Source of the DNA: Bos javanicus
Taxonomy: Eukaryota > Chordata > Mammalia > Artiodactyla > Bovidae
Direction of reading: 5' to 3'
Assembly (NCBI RefSeq): GCF_032452875.1
Contig: NC_083885.1
Span: 65,641,625-65,705,624, forward strand
DNA: 64,000 nucleotides
Below, one piece after another: positions 20,478 through 33,082 of the stretch (its first letter is position 1; every line of letters begins with the position of its first letter). Under the pieces are notes generated by a model that saw only the letters and a list, made by a program, of their open reading frames with translations, searched no databases and was not told the origin of the DNA. The position numbers and the translations under genes are program-made.

Positions 20478-23400
20478 TTATCTGGTGTGCAGTTTTCTGT
20501 GTTGAATGATGTGGGAGCTTTGACTAAAGGATTTCCCACATTCCCCACATTCATAAGGCTTTTCTCCTGTGTGAACTCTCCGGTGCTGAATGAGATTGGA
20601 CTTTTGGCTGAAGGATTTCTCACATTCATCACACTTGTAAGGTCTGGCTCCAGTGTGAATTCTCTGGTGTTGATTGAGGGTGGAACTGTGGCTAAAGGAT
20701 TTCCCACATTCCCCACACTCATAAGGCCTCTCTCCAGTGTGAATGCGCAGGTGCTGCACAAGTTTGCATTTGTAACTGAAAGATTTTCCACATTCAGTGC
20801 ATTTATAAGGCCTTGCCCCACTGTGGATCTTCTGGTGTTGAATAAGATTGGAGCTTTGGCTAAAGGAATTCCCGCACTCACCACACTTATAAGGCCTGGC
20901 TCCAGTGTGAACTCTCTGGTGTTTAATGAGAGTAGAGCTGTAGCTGAAGGATTTCCCACACTCACCACACTCATAAGGCCTCACTTTACTGTGAATCTGT
21001 AGGTGCTGCACAAGTCTTAGTTTGTAGCTAAAGGCTTTCCCACATTCATTGCACTTATAAGGCCGTGCTGCAGTGTGACTTCTGTGGTGTTGAATGAGTC
21101 TGTAGCTTTGGCTAAAGGACTTCCCACATTCGCTGCACTCATAAGGCCTTGCTCCTGTGTTATCAGGTCTCTGGCAATTGATAAGGAGGGAACTTTGGTT
21201 AAAAGGTTTCTCACAGTCATCACAGTCCTGATAGTTTTTTCTAGTGAGAATCTGCTGATTCTGAAAAAGTGTGTATTCACAGCTAAACAGTTTCTCATAC
21301 TCACTGCACTTGTACTGACTTTTTCCACCAAGAAAGGGCTCTGCACACTGAAAGCTGCTCTGTGGCTTTGTCCCTTTGAGTGTGGCCTGATGCTGGAGGA
21401 GGTTCAGCATAGCCAGGAAATCCTTGCCCACTTCCTCACAAGTGAAGGGCTTTGCTGATATGTGAAATCTGTAACTTCTCACACATGCCTTGTCTGTGTC
21501 CCTTCTGGATGGCTTCTCATTGCTGGGCTCTGGGTGGAGGCCAGGGCTGAACCTTGGTTGCTTCTCATACTCCTCACCGGGCTGTGAGTTTTGCTCAGGA
21601 TGCAGGCCTTGGTGCTCAGGCAGCTGTAGATCATCTCTCCTGGCCCTGACACACCCCTCACAGGGCTGGGTCTTCTCAATGGATGGGCATGGAACTACAG
21701 TCTTGCCCCGTGATGTTTGTTCTACAGGAACACTCTCCACAGAAAATGCCACTGCCTCCTCCATTCCATACCAACAACCTGAAAGCACAGACGTGCGGGT
21801 GAGATGCCTGTCGTCTGTGGTGGAGGGGGCAGCCTCTACACAATTCTGTGTGAGACTCAGCACAGCCCATTGGATTGTTCTCAATATGAGGTTGATGTGC
21901 AGTATTGAGGCTCTGAAAGTCTTAAGAATTAGGAAGGCCTCATAAGATAAAGAATGTAAAGGGGAGAGGTGCAGAAAAGAAAGAAACATCCAGTTCAAGT
22001 GCTCTGCCAACACCCTTCATGAGAGCCTTGGCTGAGTGACATTTCAGCGCTATGTGAGAGTTTCATGAACAGCAGCCTGGGACACTGGTTGGATTTTTTG
22101 GCAGCACAATTAGAGGTGGCAGGCTCATGAAGAGGTAGCTTAGCCCAGCCCTGTTGACCCTAGTGCCTACCAGCCAGGCAACTGGGGAAAGGAGGCAGCA
22201 CCTGTGTCTGAAGTGAGCAGAGCTGAGTACAAGGTACTGGGGTAGGTGTGAGGGCCTTACCCAGTGAGGTCACAAGCGCAAAGTTCTCCAGCATCACATC
22301 GTGGTACAGGCATCTCTGATTCTCATCCAGGAGACCCCACTCCTCCCAGGAGAAGTACACAACCACATCTTCAAAGGTCACACTGCCCTGCCATGATGGG
22401 GGAAAGATGAAATCACAAACTCTCCCAAAGACCACAACCCATCACTGACACATCGACCTATGCCCACCCTCTCTCCAACTCGGGAGATGAAACCAGACCC
22501 ACTGTCTGCAAATGGCCCCACTGATCACTGGGGCCAGAAGTCACCAAGAGGAGGCACACAGGCAAAAAGACATGGCACAGCTGCCAGGCAATGTCCCTAA
22601 CTTGTGGGCAAATCATGTACGTCTCCCACTGGGGCCCTGAGACTTACTCCTTCTGCAAATGCACATCCTTCTTAATATGGTACATCCCTCACATCTCTAG
22701 ACACCACAGCCACATGTCCCAGGCCACCATCTGACCACCCCACAGCTTAAGTGCCTCTCTGGTGTCCCTATAAATTATGGTAGTTCAATCATCTCCTACT
22801 TTACCCCAGGGGGGAGGATGGGATCATGTCCTATGGTTATAGAGATGACCAAACACAGGAGACCTAATGTTGGTCAGATGAGATCAACAGCAACGTATTA
22901 ATCATCTACTCAGTCTGGGAGATGAGGAGACCACACACTCACAGAGCCAGAGTGGAGCTACATGAATGGAAAGAGTGAACAATGATCCTCCAGGGGCAGG
23001 CAGGGAACTGAAACCACCTGAGAAGGGATGAGCAGAAAGTCCATTTAATCCCTGTGAGAAAGAAGACTGTTGGATTAGGAGACCTTATGTGTAGGAGCAG
23101 AGTGAGAAGAACCAGCACTCAGGCCATTTGAAGTCCTCATGGTTTCACAATACAGCACTTAAATAACACTGGCTTTAATCTTTAATTTTAGGCTTACACC
23201 ACAACCTGGCAAAAAACATCCAGAGTATACTTTGACAATTCAAACAGGATTCAAATACTCCCAGGGACTTCTCATGACTTCCTGAGCTGCAGCAGCTCCA
23301 GATCTTTCTCTGGAGACCTCATTACTTAGGGGCAGGTCCTTGCCTCAGACTCTGCATTCAGAACATGTCTGCTCTCAGACACACGTGGCCCTCTCCACTT

Positions 23401-26400
23401 CTGGGCTGCACTCTCAGTCATCACAACTTTCTTCTGTTCACCCAAGCCACATTCAAAGCTCAGCCCCATGTAGTGGACCACCCCAGGCCTTGTGACTCTT
23501 ACAAATGACCGCGTTTGCCCAGGACCTGGTGCCACTAATAGCACTCTCTCTTCAGGTCCCATGAATCACTGTATCCAGTCCTCAGCTGTAAAAGGCAGGT
23601 GGGCCAATAGCTACCATCCAAGTGCAAGGCCTCGCTGGGGGTGTCTAACCCCTGCCAGCCAGGCCCCATCCTTGGGGAACCCAGAGGGCACCTCCCAGGT
23701 ACAATCACATGGGCTCAACCTGCACTTGTCAGTCCAATGCTGAGGATGTGGAATCATCAGCTCCCACTACCTCTCCACGTGCACATCTCTCATCTGCAGG
23801 CACAGCTGTCCCAACTGTCTCTCTGACTCATCACACAGCTTAAGAGGCCTCGATAAAGAGAACCCCCTACTGCTACAGCCCTGTGCAAGACCCAACCACC
23901 TGAAAGTGAAGTCACTCAGTCGTGTCTGACTCTTTGTGACCCCACAGACTGTAGCCTACCAGGCTTCTCTGTCCATGGGATTTTCCAGACAAGAATACTG
24001 GAGTGGGTTGCCATTTCCTTCTCCAGGGGATCTCCCCAATTCAGGGATCGAACCCAGGTCTCCCTCATTGTAGGCAGATGCTTTTACCGTCTGAGCCAGG
24101 GAAGTCCAACCATCTGAGGCAGCCTAAAATCCAGGCCCCCTGCCTTGTCTGCCTCTGATCTGTGCTTCAGTCTCAGGCACCCAGAACCATGCATGGATCT
24201 TAAAATATACCATAGCCCTCTTCCCAATTTGTTTGCACTTTCCCCTTTGGGGTTCCCTGGTGGCTCAATGGTAAAGAACCTGCCCGCCAATGCAGGAGAC
24301 ATGGGTTTGATCCCTGGTCTGGTAAGATCCCCTGGAGAAGGGAATGACGACCAACTGTAAATACTGCCTGGGAAAGCCCAAGGATAAAGGAACCTTGTGT
24401 CTACAGTGGATGGGGCTGCAATGAGCCAGACACAGCCGAGCACGCATGCACTGATGCACCCGACTATCAGAGCCCTTCTCTTTCCTACTACCATTACTGA
24501 AGCATTTGCAGTCTCAATCTTTGGCTTATTAAGGATTAAAATTCACTGGTACTTTCCATGTGAGTTCCCACAGTCTTCCCATACCCGAGTCCTAACTTCC
24601 TCTTACTACAAAGACACTAGTGGTTCGTACTAATAACCTCACTTTAACTTAATTACCTCTTTAAAAATCCCACCTCCAGATACAGTCCCATTCTGAGGTC
24701 CTGGGGGTTAACACTTCAACTTAAAAACTTCAGGGAATGTAATTCTTCTCATTACATGGACACAAATGTTCCCATTCACCTCTAAACTCATCAAGCAGTG
24801 TGAGTGAAATACATCAGGCTCCATGAAAGATCACCACAAAGTTCTTGTGAGTCAAGAAAATGCTGAACAAGAGCAGCTCCAGTCTCAGGGTCCCTTTGCC
24901 CCAATTATTCCTGGGCCTCTGCATTCACCACAGTCCACTCTTCCCTTGGGAGTCTTGGCCACTTGTTAGACTGTCCCTTCCTCCCACAAATGCCATCTCC
25001 TCCAACCAGGTGCCCCAGAAAGAGATGCAGAATGACCTGTTCTTTCTGACCTGAGAGTAACATTACCAAGGGTGAGAATTCCCTTTCCTAAATGTGACAC
25101 TGAGCTCCTTCCACCCAGTGGTCACCACCTATGTGGCTCTAATGCTGAACTGTTTCAGATTTCTACATTTTTATAACCTCCAACTAACTGGATACCTCCA
25201 TTCTATATTTTCTGAAACACATCAGGCTCTTAAACATGGCCCAAAACAAAACTCCCGCTATCCTCACTGGAAATTGTTCCCACTCCCTTCACTGACTGCT
25301 CCAGCCCTGTGAATGGAGACCCCCATGTTCAGCTGTAAAGACAAAAACCTTAGGAGTCATATGTGAAGAGGCCTTACAAATAAATAGCTGAGAAAACAAG
25401 CAAAAGACAAAGGAGAAAAGAAAGATTTACCCTACTGAATGCAGAACTCCAGAGAAACAGCAAGGAGAGATAAGAAAACCTTCAATGAAACAGAGGAAAA
25501 CAACAGAATGGGGAAGACTAGAGAGAACTCTTCACCAAAATTAGATATACCAAGGGAACAATTCATGCAAGGATGGGCACAATAAAGGACAGAAAATGCT
25601 ATGGATCAAACAAAAGCAGAAGAGACTAAGACGTGGCAAGAATACACAGAAGGACTATGTAAGAAAGATCTTAATGACCCAGATAACCACGATGGTGTGA
25701 TCATTCACCTCGAGCCAGACATCCTGGAAGGCAAAGTCAAGTGGACCTTTGAGAGAAGCATCACTACGAACAAAGCTAGTGGGGGTGATGGCATTCCAGC
25801 TGGGCTGTTTCAAATCCTAAAAATGATGCTGTGAAAGTGCTGCACTCAATATTCCAGTAAATTTGTTTGGAAAACTCAGCAGTGGCCACAGGACTGGAAA
25901 AGGTCAGTTTTCATTCCAATACCAAAGAAAGGTACTTCCAAAGAACATTCGAATACTGTACAATTTGCACTCAGTGCAGTATGTGAACTGAGAGTTTCCA
26001 GATGTACAAGTTGGATTTAGAAAAGGCAGGGGAACCAGAGATCAAATTGCCAACATCTGTTGGATCATAAAAAAGGCAAGGGAATTAAAAAAAAAAAAAA
26101 TCTACTTCTGCTTCATGGACTACGCTAACACCTTTGTGTGAATCACAACAAACTGGAAAATTCTTCAAGAGATGGGAATACCAGACCACCTTACCTGCCT
26201 CCGGAGAAATCTGTATTCAGGTCAAGAAGGAACAGTTTAAACCGGACATGGAACAACAGACTGCTTCAAAACTGGGAAAGGGGGACTTCCCTGGTAATCC
26301 AGAGGTTAAGAATCTGCCTTGCAATGCAAAGGATGCAGTTTGACCCCTGGTCAGGGAACTAAGATCCCATATGCTGACATGCCTTGGAGTAACTAAGCCT

Positions 26401-28455
26401 GAGCCGATTCACTACAACAGCAAAGACCAGATGCAGCCAAATGAAATTAAAAAACAACAACAACAACAAAAAAAACTGGGGAAGGAGTCAAGGCTGTATA
26501 TTGTCACCCTGCTTATTTAACTTATATACAGAATACATCATGTGAAGTGTTGGGCTGGATGAAGCACAACCTGGAATCAAGCTTGCCAGGAGAAATATCA
26601 ATAACCTCAGATATACAGATGATACCATCCTGACGGCAAAAAGCAAAGAGGAACTGAAGAGCCTCTTGATGAAAATGAAAGAGGAGAGTGAAAAAGCTGG
26701 CTTAAAACTCAACATTCAAGAAACAAAGATCATAGCATCTGGTCCCATCACTTTATGGCAAATAGATTGGAAAACAATGGAAACAGAGATTTTGTTTTCT
26801 TAGGCTTCAAAATCAATGCAGACAGTGACTGCAGGCATGAAATCAAAAGATGCTTGCTTCCTCCTTTGAAGAAAAGCTATGAAAAACTATGAAAAACCTA
26901 GGCAGTATATGTAAAACCTAGGCAGTATATGTAAAAGGAGAGACATCAGTTTGCCAACAGACAGAGCTAAAGCTATGGTTTTTCCAGTAGTCATTTGAGA
27001 ACTGGACCATAAAGAAGGCTGAGTGCCAAAGAATTGATACTTTCAAACTTTGGTGTTGGAGAAGACTCGCGAGTCGCTTGGACTGCAAGGAGATCAAACC
27101 AGTCCATCCCTGGTTTGAAGGAATCAGGAAATCAGCCCTGAATATTCAATGGAAGGACTGATGCTGAAGCTGAAGCTCCAACACTTTGGCCTCTTCTGTG
27201 AAGAGTCAACTCATTAGAAAAGACCCCGAGGCTGGGAAAGGCAACAGAAGAGGGTGACAGAGAGGAGATGGTTGGACAGCATCACCAACTCCATGGACAT
27301 GAGTTTGAGCAAGCTCCAGGAGACAGTGAAGGACAGGGAAACATTGTGTGCTGCAGTCACGGGGTTGCAAAGAGTCGGACATAATTCAGTAAGTGAACAA
27401 AGATCCAACAACTTCACCTCCACAATTGTGTCTTACACACATCCCACCTGAACTAGTGTGGCAGCCTCCTCTCACCCTCCCACCTAAAATGGAACATGCT
27501 GGGCAGGGTAAGGAAAGGTCACCTCCATCTTATGGTCCAAATCTCCCCTTATTCCTACCACCTCCAAAATCAACACCCATATTCCAGGTCTGAGTCCTAC
27601 CTCCCTGCTCTGTTCTCATCAGAAGGAGACTGACATTTCCCTGAATACTGCCAGGCCGGCTTCACCTTCAAGCATCTTGGACATACTGGTAGGTATGCCC
27701 GAGACCACTTCAGTTTACTGATCTCTGGAATGAGGAACACTTCCATATAGTAACCTCCAGCCTTGTCCTGATGCTTCTCCAGGGCCCTGACACCACATGG
27801 ATAGGGCTGCCATCAGTGAGCCCTGGGAACCCTGCCTTACTGTGAAGGTTCCAAAGGTGCTTCAGCTGTTGTGGGAACGATGAGGTAGACGAAGTGGAGG
27901 CGGGCGACCAGGGTGGAGCTTCATGGGCTCTGCTCTGCTCACCCCGGAGCAGAGAGCCCTCCAGCTGCCTAAACCCTGGGAGACTCAGTCCTCAGCCACA
28001 GGACTCAGTCTCCCTGTACTTCACTGTTATCAACCCTCTTAAGCTTGTTTTTCATCTAAAGACCTCCTGGGAAACTTCACATTTCTCCTTTGCTGAAATT
28101 CTCCAATAGTCCCCAGGGATTTCAGAATGAAGAAATAACCCCTGAGCCTGCCGATCCAGGTGCCATTTAATTTTAATTCACTGTTCCCTAAAGAAACAGG
28201 TTTCCTGAATGCTCCCAGCTCAGTCCAACCTCCAAGCCGCTATACTTGTGGCGCCCTCTGCCCATCACCCTCTCCCACACGCCATCACTGTCTGTCAGAT
28301 ACAGGGCCCGACCTATGACCACCTCAACATCCTGGATCCCAAGGCTGCAGGTATGTGAGCAGGTGCCCCACACTCTGGGCTTCAGTGTCTGCTGGGGTGA
28401 GGGCCCAGAGGACGAGGGTTACCTGATGCGGGTCCCTCAATGTCGCCGCCGCCAT
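20478..28455 (-). CDS. KRAB domain C2H2 zinc-finger protein, three coding exons, 486 aa
   Basis: Likely a sequence-specific DNA-binding repressor that recruits TRIM28 in the nucleus (known of the family). I join exons 28,455-28,423 (33 nt, MAAATLRDPHQ), 22,387-22,261 (127 nt, KRAB-A) and 21,778-20,478 (1,301 nt). Donors are CAG|gtaac and CTGG|gtaag; acceptors are catggcag|GGC and gctttcag|GTT. The sum, 1,461 nt, gives 486 codons plus TAA with phases intact. KRAB-A (about residues 12-54) contains VTFEDVVVYFSWEEW and ends in TSLG; no KRAB-B exon is evident. Residues 55-265 hold spacer and three degenerate fingers (missing Cys or His). Eight canonical C2H2 fingers follow at 266-484, each 28 residues apart. 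Helix residues -1/2/3/6 are QYRQ, YLRQ, YSTK, QSNQ, YCKQ, HSTQ, QSNQ, QSHQ. It resembles the MAAAALRDP-type KRAB-ZNF group; I cannot name the orthologue. Confidence 0.9.
21779..22260 (-). other. ZNF intron 2 (482 bp)
   Basis: Lies between the KRAB-A exon and the finger exon, with gtaag and ctttcag boundaries. The first 100 bp after the donor align by eye with 61,380-61,482 beside the KRAB relic, which supports a shared duplication. Confidence 0.8.
23901..24107 (-). mobile_element. Bov-tA SINE in ZNF intron 1
   Basis: Reverse copy with a Bov-A body from 23,905 and a tRNA head ending at 24,107 ('ctgagccagggaagtcc'). Well preserved. Confidence 0.92.
24250..24450 (+). mobile_element. Bov-tA SINE in ZNF intron 1
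   Basis: Forward copy with head 'ggttccctggtggctcaatg' and the end 'agcacgcatgca'. It is in opposite orientation to the copy at 23,901-24,107, only about 140 bp away. Confidence 0.88.
24550..24740 (-). repeat. Ancient interspersed repeat, copy 2 (inverted)
   Basis: It contains 'ttaattacctctttaaaaat' and 'gatacagtcccattctgagg'. This belongs to the same dispersed family as 50,780-51,150, in reverse. Confidence 0.5.
25370..27392 (+). mobile_element. BovB LINE, old and degraded, in ZNF intron 1
   Basis: A forward BovB from the RT linker ('ggactatgtaagaaagatct') to the 3' end ('gcaaagagtcggacataatt'). The RT frame is broken many times. The YADD region is visible as 'cagatatacagatgatacca' near 26,608. 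A CHR SINE interrupts it at 26,282-26,480. It carries a 21-bp tandem duplication ('aaacctaggcagtatatgta') at 26,895-26,935. It lies antisense to the ZNF transcript. Confidence 0.9.
26282..26480 (+). mobile_element. CHR-type SINE nested in BovB
   Basis: Head 'gggacttccctggtaatcca', B-box region near 26,335-26,355, and a (caa)n-rich tail at 26,452-26,470. BovB resumes with 'ggagtcaaggctgtatattg'. Confidence 0.85.
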
Positions 28456-28760
28456 CGGACTCCGAGGTGGAGCAGCCTAGCGCTTCAGATCTGTCCCTGT
28501 GAAGCAGGCACAATGGTTTTTCTTGCTCACGTCTCCTTCTCAGTCTGGGTCACCTTGGAACAGACCCAGTGTTCTGGAACCTCTGAGTAGGAAACAGATC
28601 GCCACTAGGAGGATGCTGGAAGTCCTGTCCCAACACGATGGTACACACAGAAATGCCCCTCTCCTGGACCTTCATTGGTTCCACGCTGATGTGCCTGTGT
28701 TGGCTCGGGGTCCTCTGGGCACTGTGGTTCTCACAGCAGTGAATAAAACACTGAATTAAA
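28456..28760 (-). promoter_or_regulatory. Promoter region of the KRAB-ZNF gene, CpG-depleted
   Basis: Just upstream of the 11-codon first exon. It aligns in order with the promoter at 53,076-53,400: 'aggaggatgctggaagtcct' here against 'aggaggacgccggaagcccc' there, and 'gaccttcattggttcca' against 'agccttcattggctcag', which carries an inverted CCAAT box (ATTGG). Many CG sites of the 53-kb copy are TG or CA here. A few CGs remain at 28,439-28,456. The start of transcription is not visible. Confidence 0.6.
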
Positions 28761-28794
28761 TAAATAAAACAGTGATTTAAGCAGTGAATTAAAA

Positions 28795-28985
28795 CTCTGC
28801 CTGCATGTATAGACTCTGCCCATAGTGCAGGAGATACAGAAGATGTGAGCTCGATCCCTAGGTTGGGAAGATCCCCTGGAGAAGGAAATGGCTTTCTTGC
28901 CTGGGAAATCCCACGGACAGAGAAGCTTGGTGGGCTACAGTCCATGAGGTCACAAACGAGTCAGACACGACTTAGTGACTAAATA
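28795..28985 (+). mobile_element. Bov-tA SINE
   Basis: Forward copy with a damaged tRNA head, a 'ttgcctgggaaatcccacgg' Bov-A core and the end 'gtcagacacgacttagtgac'. Confidence 0.85.
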
Positions 28986-28989
28986 ACAA

Positions 28990-29270
28990 CAGTCTTTTAG
29001 CTACTAACTGAATGTATTTTTTAATTAATTTTCTACTTTTGCTTGTGTGGGTCTTGGTTGTTGTGTACGGGCTTTCCCTAGCTGCAGAGAGCGGGGACCA
29101 CTCTCTAGCTGCTCTGCACGGGCTTCTCATTGCAGGGGCTTCTCTTGTTGCTGTGCATGGGCTTAGTGGCTCTAACAGCGTGTGGGATCTTCCTGAAGCA
29201 GAGACTGAACTTACATCCCGTGCACTGGCAGGTGGGTTCTTACCCACTGTGCCACCAGGGAAGTTCCGTC
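28990..29270 (-). mobile_element. CHR-type SINE, long form
   Basis: Reverse copy with the head at 29,250-29,268 ('ccaccagggaagttcc' on the plus strand) and a body with 'gtgtacgggctttccctagc'. Confidence 0.85.
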
Positions 29271-29423
29271 TGCCTTTTTAATAAGTGGTAATGCTGTCTC
29301 AGTGATTCAACCTAGCTTCAAGAAACAAGAAGAAATATCTCAAAACTGCCAAACCTTACACCTAAAGTGACTAGAGAAAGAACAGTCCCCCTCAAGTTAG
29401 TATAAAAAAAGAAATTTTGGGGG

Positions 29424-29735
29424 CTTCCCAGGTGGCTCAGTGGTAAAGAACCTGCTTGCCAATTCAAAAGACACGGGAAGACCCCACATGCTGCAGAGCA
29501 ACAAAGCCTGTGTTCCACAGCTGCTGAGCCTGTACGCTCAGGAGCCCAGAAGCCGCAACTACTGAGCCCACGTGCTGCAACTACTGAAGCCTGCATGCCC
29601 AGAGCTCACGCTCCAACAGAAGAAAGCACAGCAATGAGGAGCCCACACACTGCAACTAGAGAGCAGCCTCTGCTTGCCACAACTAGGGAAAAAGTTCATG
29701 CAGCAACAAAGACCCAGTACAGACAAAAATTTTTA
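29424..29735 (+). mobile_element. CHR-type SINE, long form
   Basis: Head 'ggcttcccaggtggctcagt', then the CHR body with repeated 'ctactgagcccacgtgctgc' units. It ends in A-rich sequence at about 29,735. Confidence 0.85.
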
Positions 29736-31877
29736 AAATTAGAAAAAGAAATCATAAAGACCAAGGCAGAAATGTGAGAAATAGCAACAAAGAAAACAAC
29801 AGCAAAGATCAATAAAACTAAAAGTTGATTGTCTGAGAAGATAAATAAAATTGATAAACCTTTAGCCAGATTTACCAAAAAAGAGGTGGTGGGGGGAAGA
29901 GGACTCAAATCAATAAAATTTGACATGAAAAAAGAGAAATTAAAACTGACACTGTAGGAATACAAAGGATCATAAAAACTACTGCAAGCAACTCTATGAG
30001 GATAAAATGGACAGCATGAAGAAATGGACGAATTCTTGGAAAGGTATAACTTTCCAAGATTGAATCAGAAAGAATTAGAGAATATGAACAGATCAAACAA
30101 CATGTAATTCAATAGAAGGTATAATTAAAAATCTTCCAACAAAGTCCAGGATCAGGTGGCTTCACAGGTAAATTCTATCAAACTCTTAACAAAAACTGCA
30201 GAGAGGGGAATATGCCCATACTTGTCCTATGAAAGTCATCACTCTGACACCAAAACCAGAAAAGAATACCACATATAAAAAATTATAGACCAATGTCACT
30301 GATGAACATAAATGCAAAAATCTTCAACAAAATATGAGCAAACAGAATCCAACAACACATTAAAAGGATCATACAGCTTGACTGAGTGGGATTTATCCCA
30401 GGGATGCAAGGAAAAACTGGGATGCAATTAAAGAATATACACAAATCAATCAATGTATACACTATATTAATAAATTAAAAATCAGATGATCATCTCAGTA
30501 GATGCAGAAAAAGATTCTAACAAAATTCAACACCCAGTCATGGTTTAAAAAAAAACTTTTCCAGAAAATAAGCACAAAAGGAATCTACCTCAACATAATA
30601 AAGGCTGTATAAAGCAAACCCACAGCAAACATCATTTTCAATGGTGAAAAGCCGAAAGCACTTCTGCTAAGAGTAGGCACAAGGTAATGATGTCCACGCT
30701 CACCACTACTACTCAGCACAGACTTGGAAGTCCTAGACACAGCACTCAAAAAAAGAAAAAGCAAAGAAATACTAATTGGAAAAGAGGAAGTAAAAGTGTC
30801 ACTGTTTGCAAACGATGTACTAGACACAGAAAACCCTACAGATGAAACCAGAAAACTACTAGAGCTCATCAATGAATCTTAAAGTTGCAGGATACAAAAG
30901 TAATGCACAGAAAGCTCTTGCATTCCTATGCACTAACAACAAAAGAGCAGAAAGAGAAATTAAGGAAATAACCTCATTTACCATAGGAAGAAAAAGAATA
31001 AAATACCTAGGGATAAACATACCTAAGGAGGTAAAAGACCTGTACTCAGAAATCTATAACATACTGATGAAAGAAATCAAAGATGACACAAAGAGATGGA
31101 GAGAGATATCAAGTTCTTGGATGGGAAGAGTCAATATTGTGAAAATTACTAAAGTACACAAAGCAATCCACAGATTCAATGCAATCCCTATCACATGACC
31201 ACCAGCATTTTTCACAAAATTAGAACAAAAAAATTTACCATTTGTATGGAAAGCAAGAAGACTCCCAAGAGCTACAGCAAACTACAAAGAAAAACGGAGC
31301 TGTAAGGATCAGGCTCCCCGCCCTCAGACTGTACTACAAAGCTATAGTAACCAAGACACCACGGCACTGGAACAAAAAAAATACAGATGGATGGTACATG
31401 ACAGAAAGCCCAGTGACAAACCCACACGTCTATGGGCCATCTAGTCTATGACAAGGGAGGCAAGAACACATACCGGAGAAAAGAAGTCTCTTCTATAAGT
31501 AGGGCCGGGAAAACTGGACAGAATGAAATTAAAACACTACCTTTTAAAAAAAAAAAACAAGAAAAACACTACCTAACACGATACTCAAAAATAAACTTAA
31601 AATGGATTAAAGATCTAAAATGTAATACTAGCTTCTAAAAGACTCTTAGAGGAAAACTTAGGGAAAACACTCTTTGACATAAATCACAGCAAGACCTTTT
31701 TTGAAGCACCTCACACAGTAATGAAAATAAAAACAAAAATAAATAAATGGGATCTAATTAAATTTACAAGCTTTTCCACAGTAAAGGAAACCACAAACAA
31801 GAAAAGATATCCCTCAGAATGGGATAAAATACTTGCAAACAAAGCAGCGAAGGACTAGTCTCCAAAATACACAAATA

Positions 31878-32095
31878 GGGACTTCCCTGATGGGCCAGTG
31901 GTTAAGAATCTGCCTTGAAATGGAGGGGACGTGGGTTCAATCCTCAGTCGGGGAACTAAGACCCCACATGCTGCAGAGCAACTAAGCCCAGTGCCACAAG
32001 CACTAAGCCCACGTGCCACATCAAAAGATCCAGCACGATGCAATGAAGACTCCATGTGCTGCAACTGGGGCCTCACATGAAGACATAAAAAGTTA
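31878..32095 (+). mobile_element. CHR-type SINE nested in L1
   Basis: Head 'gggacttccctgatgggcca' and B-box region near 31,935. L1 sequence resumes at about 32,100. Confidence 0.88.
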
Positions 32096-32499
32096 AAACA
32101 AACCAAAACATATAAACAGCTCATGCAGCTCAATATCAAAAGTCAAACAAATGGGCAGAAGAACTAAATAGACATTTCTTGAAAGAAAACATACAGATGG
32201 CCAAGAGGCACATGGAAAAATACTCCACATCACTAATTATTAGTGAAATGAAAATCAAAACTACAATGAGGTATCACCTCACATCAATCACAAAGGCCTT
32301 CATCAAGAAATCCTCAAGCATTAAGTGCTGGAGAGAATGTGATGAAAAGGGAACCCTCCTGCACTGTTAGTGGGAGTGTAAATTGATATAGTCACTATGG
32401 AGAACAGTATGGAGGTTCCTTGAAAAATTAAAAATAGAACTACCATTATGACCAAGCAATCCTGGGCATATGCTCTGGAAAAAACCTTAATTCAAAAAG

Positions 32500-32501
32500 A
32501 G

Positions 32502-32535
<34 letters not shown>

Positions 32536-32536
32536 A
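32500..32536. repeat. (TA)n(TG)n microsatellite
   Basis: About 11 TA repeats followed by about 7 TG repeats, inside the L1. Confidence 0.95.
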
Positions 32537-32799
32537 AGATAATGTTCATTGAAGCACTATTTACAATATTCAGGACATGGAAACAACCTATAGATGTCCA
32601 TCAACAGATGAATGGATAAAGGTGTTATGTGTATTGGAGAAGGAAAATACGCACACAATAGAGTACTCAGCCATAAAAAGGAACAAAACTGGGTCACCTG
32701 TAGAGATGTAGGTGGACCTACAGTCTGCTGAGTGAAGTCAGAAGGAGAAAGACAATCATCGTAAGTATGTGGAATCTAGAAAATGGTACAGGTGAACCT

Positions 32800-33082
32800 A
32801 CTGCTGCTGCTGCTGCTAAGTCGCTTCAGTCGTGTCCGACTCCGTGCAACCCCATAGACGGCAGCCCACCAGGCTCCCCCGTCCCTGGGATTCTCCAGGC
32901 AAGAACACTGGAGTGGGTTGCCATTTCCTTCTCCAATGCATGAAAGTGAAAAGTGAAAGTGAAGTCCCTCAGTCGTGTCCGACTCTCAGCGACCCCATGG
33001 ACTGCATCCCACCAGGCTCCTCCATCCATGGGATTTTCCAGGCAAGAGGACTGGAGTGGGGTGCCATTGCCTTCTCCTACTG
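32800..33082 (-). mobile_element. Bov-A2 SINE, full dimer, nested in L1
   Basis: Reverse dimer with a (ctg)n tail at 32,801-32,817 and the head 'ccattgccttctcctac' at 33,063. Short 'cctact'-like sequence on both sides may be the target duplication. Confidence 0.95.

Noticed and set aside
20384..20974. A second minus-strand ORF of 196 codons in the finger exon
   Set aside because: It is another frame of the same fingers. The coding frame is fixed by the C2H2 residues and the splice phases.
20442..21458. Antisense ORFs of 127-186 codons on the plus strand over the finger exon
   Set aside because: They are periodic shadows of the repeated finger codons and match no protein family.
28550..28945. 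A 131-codon minus ORF upstream of the ZNF first exon
   Set aside because: Its start lies in the Bov-tA at 28,795-28,985 and the rest reads through the promoter in an arbitrary frame.
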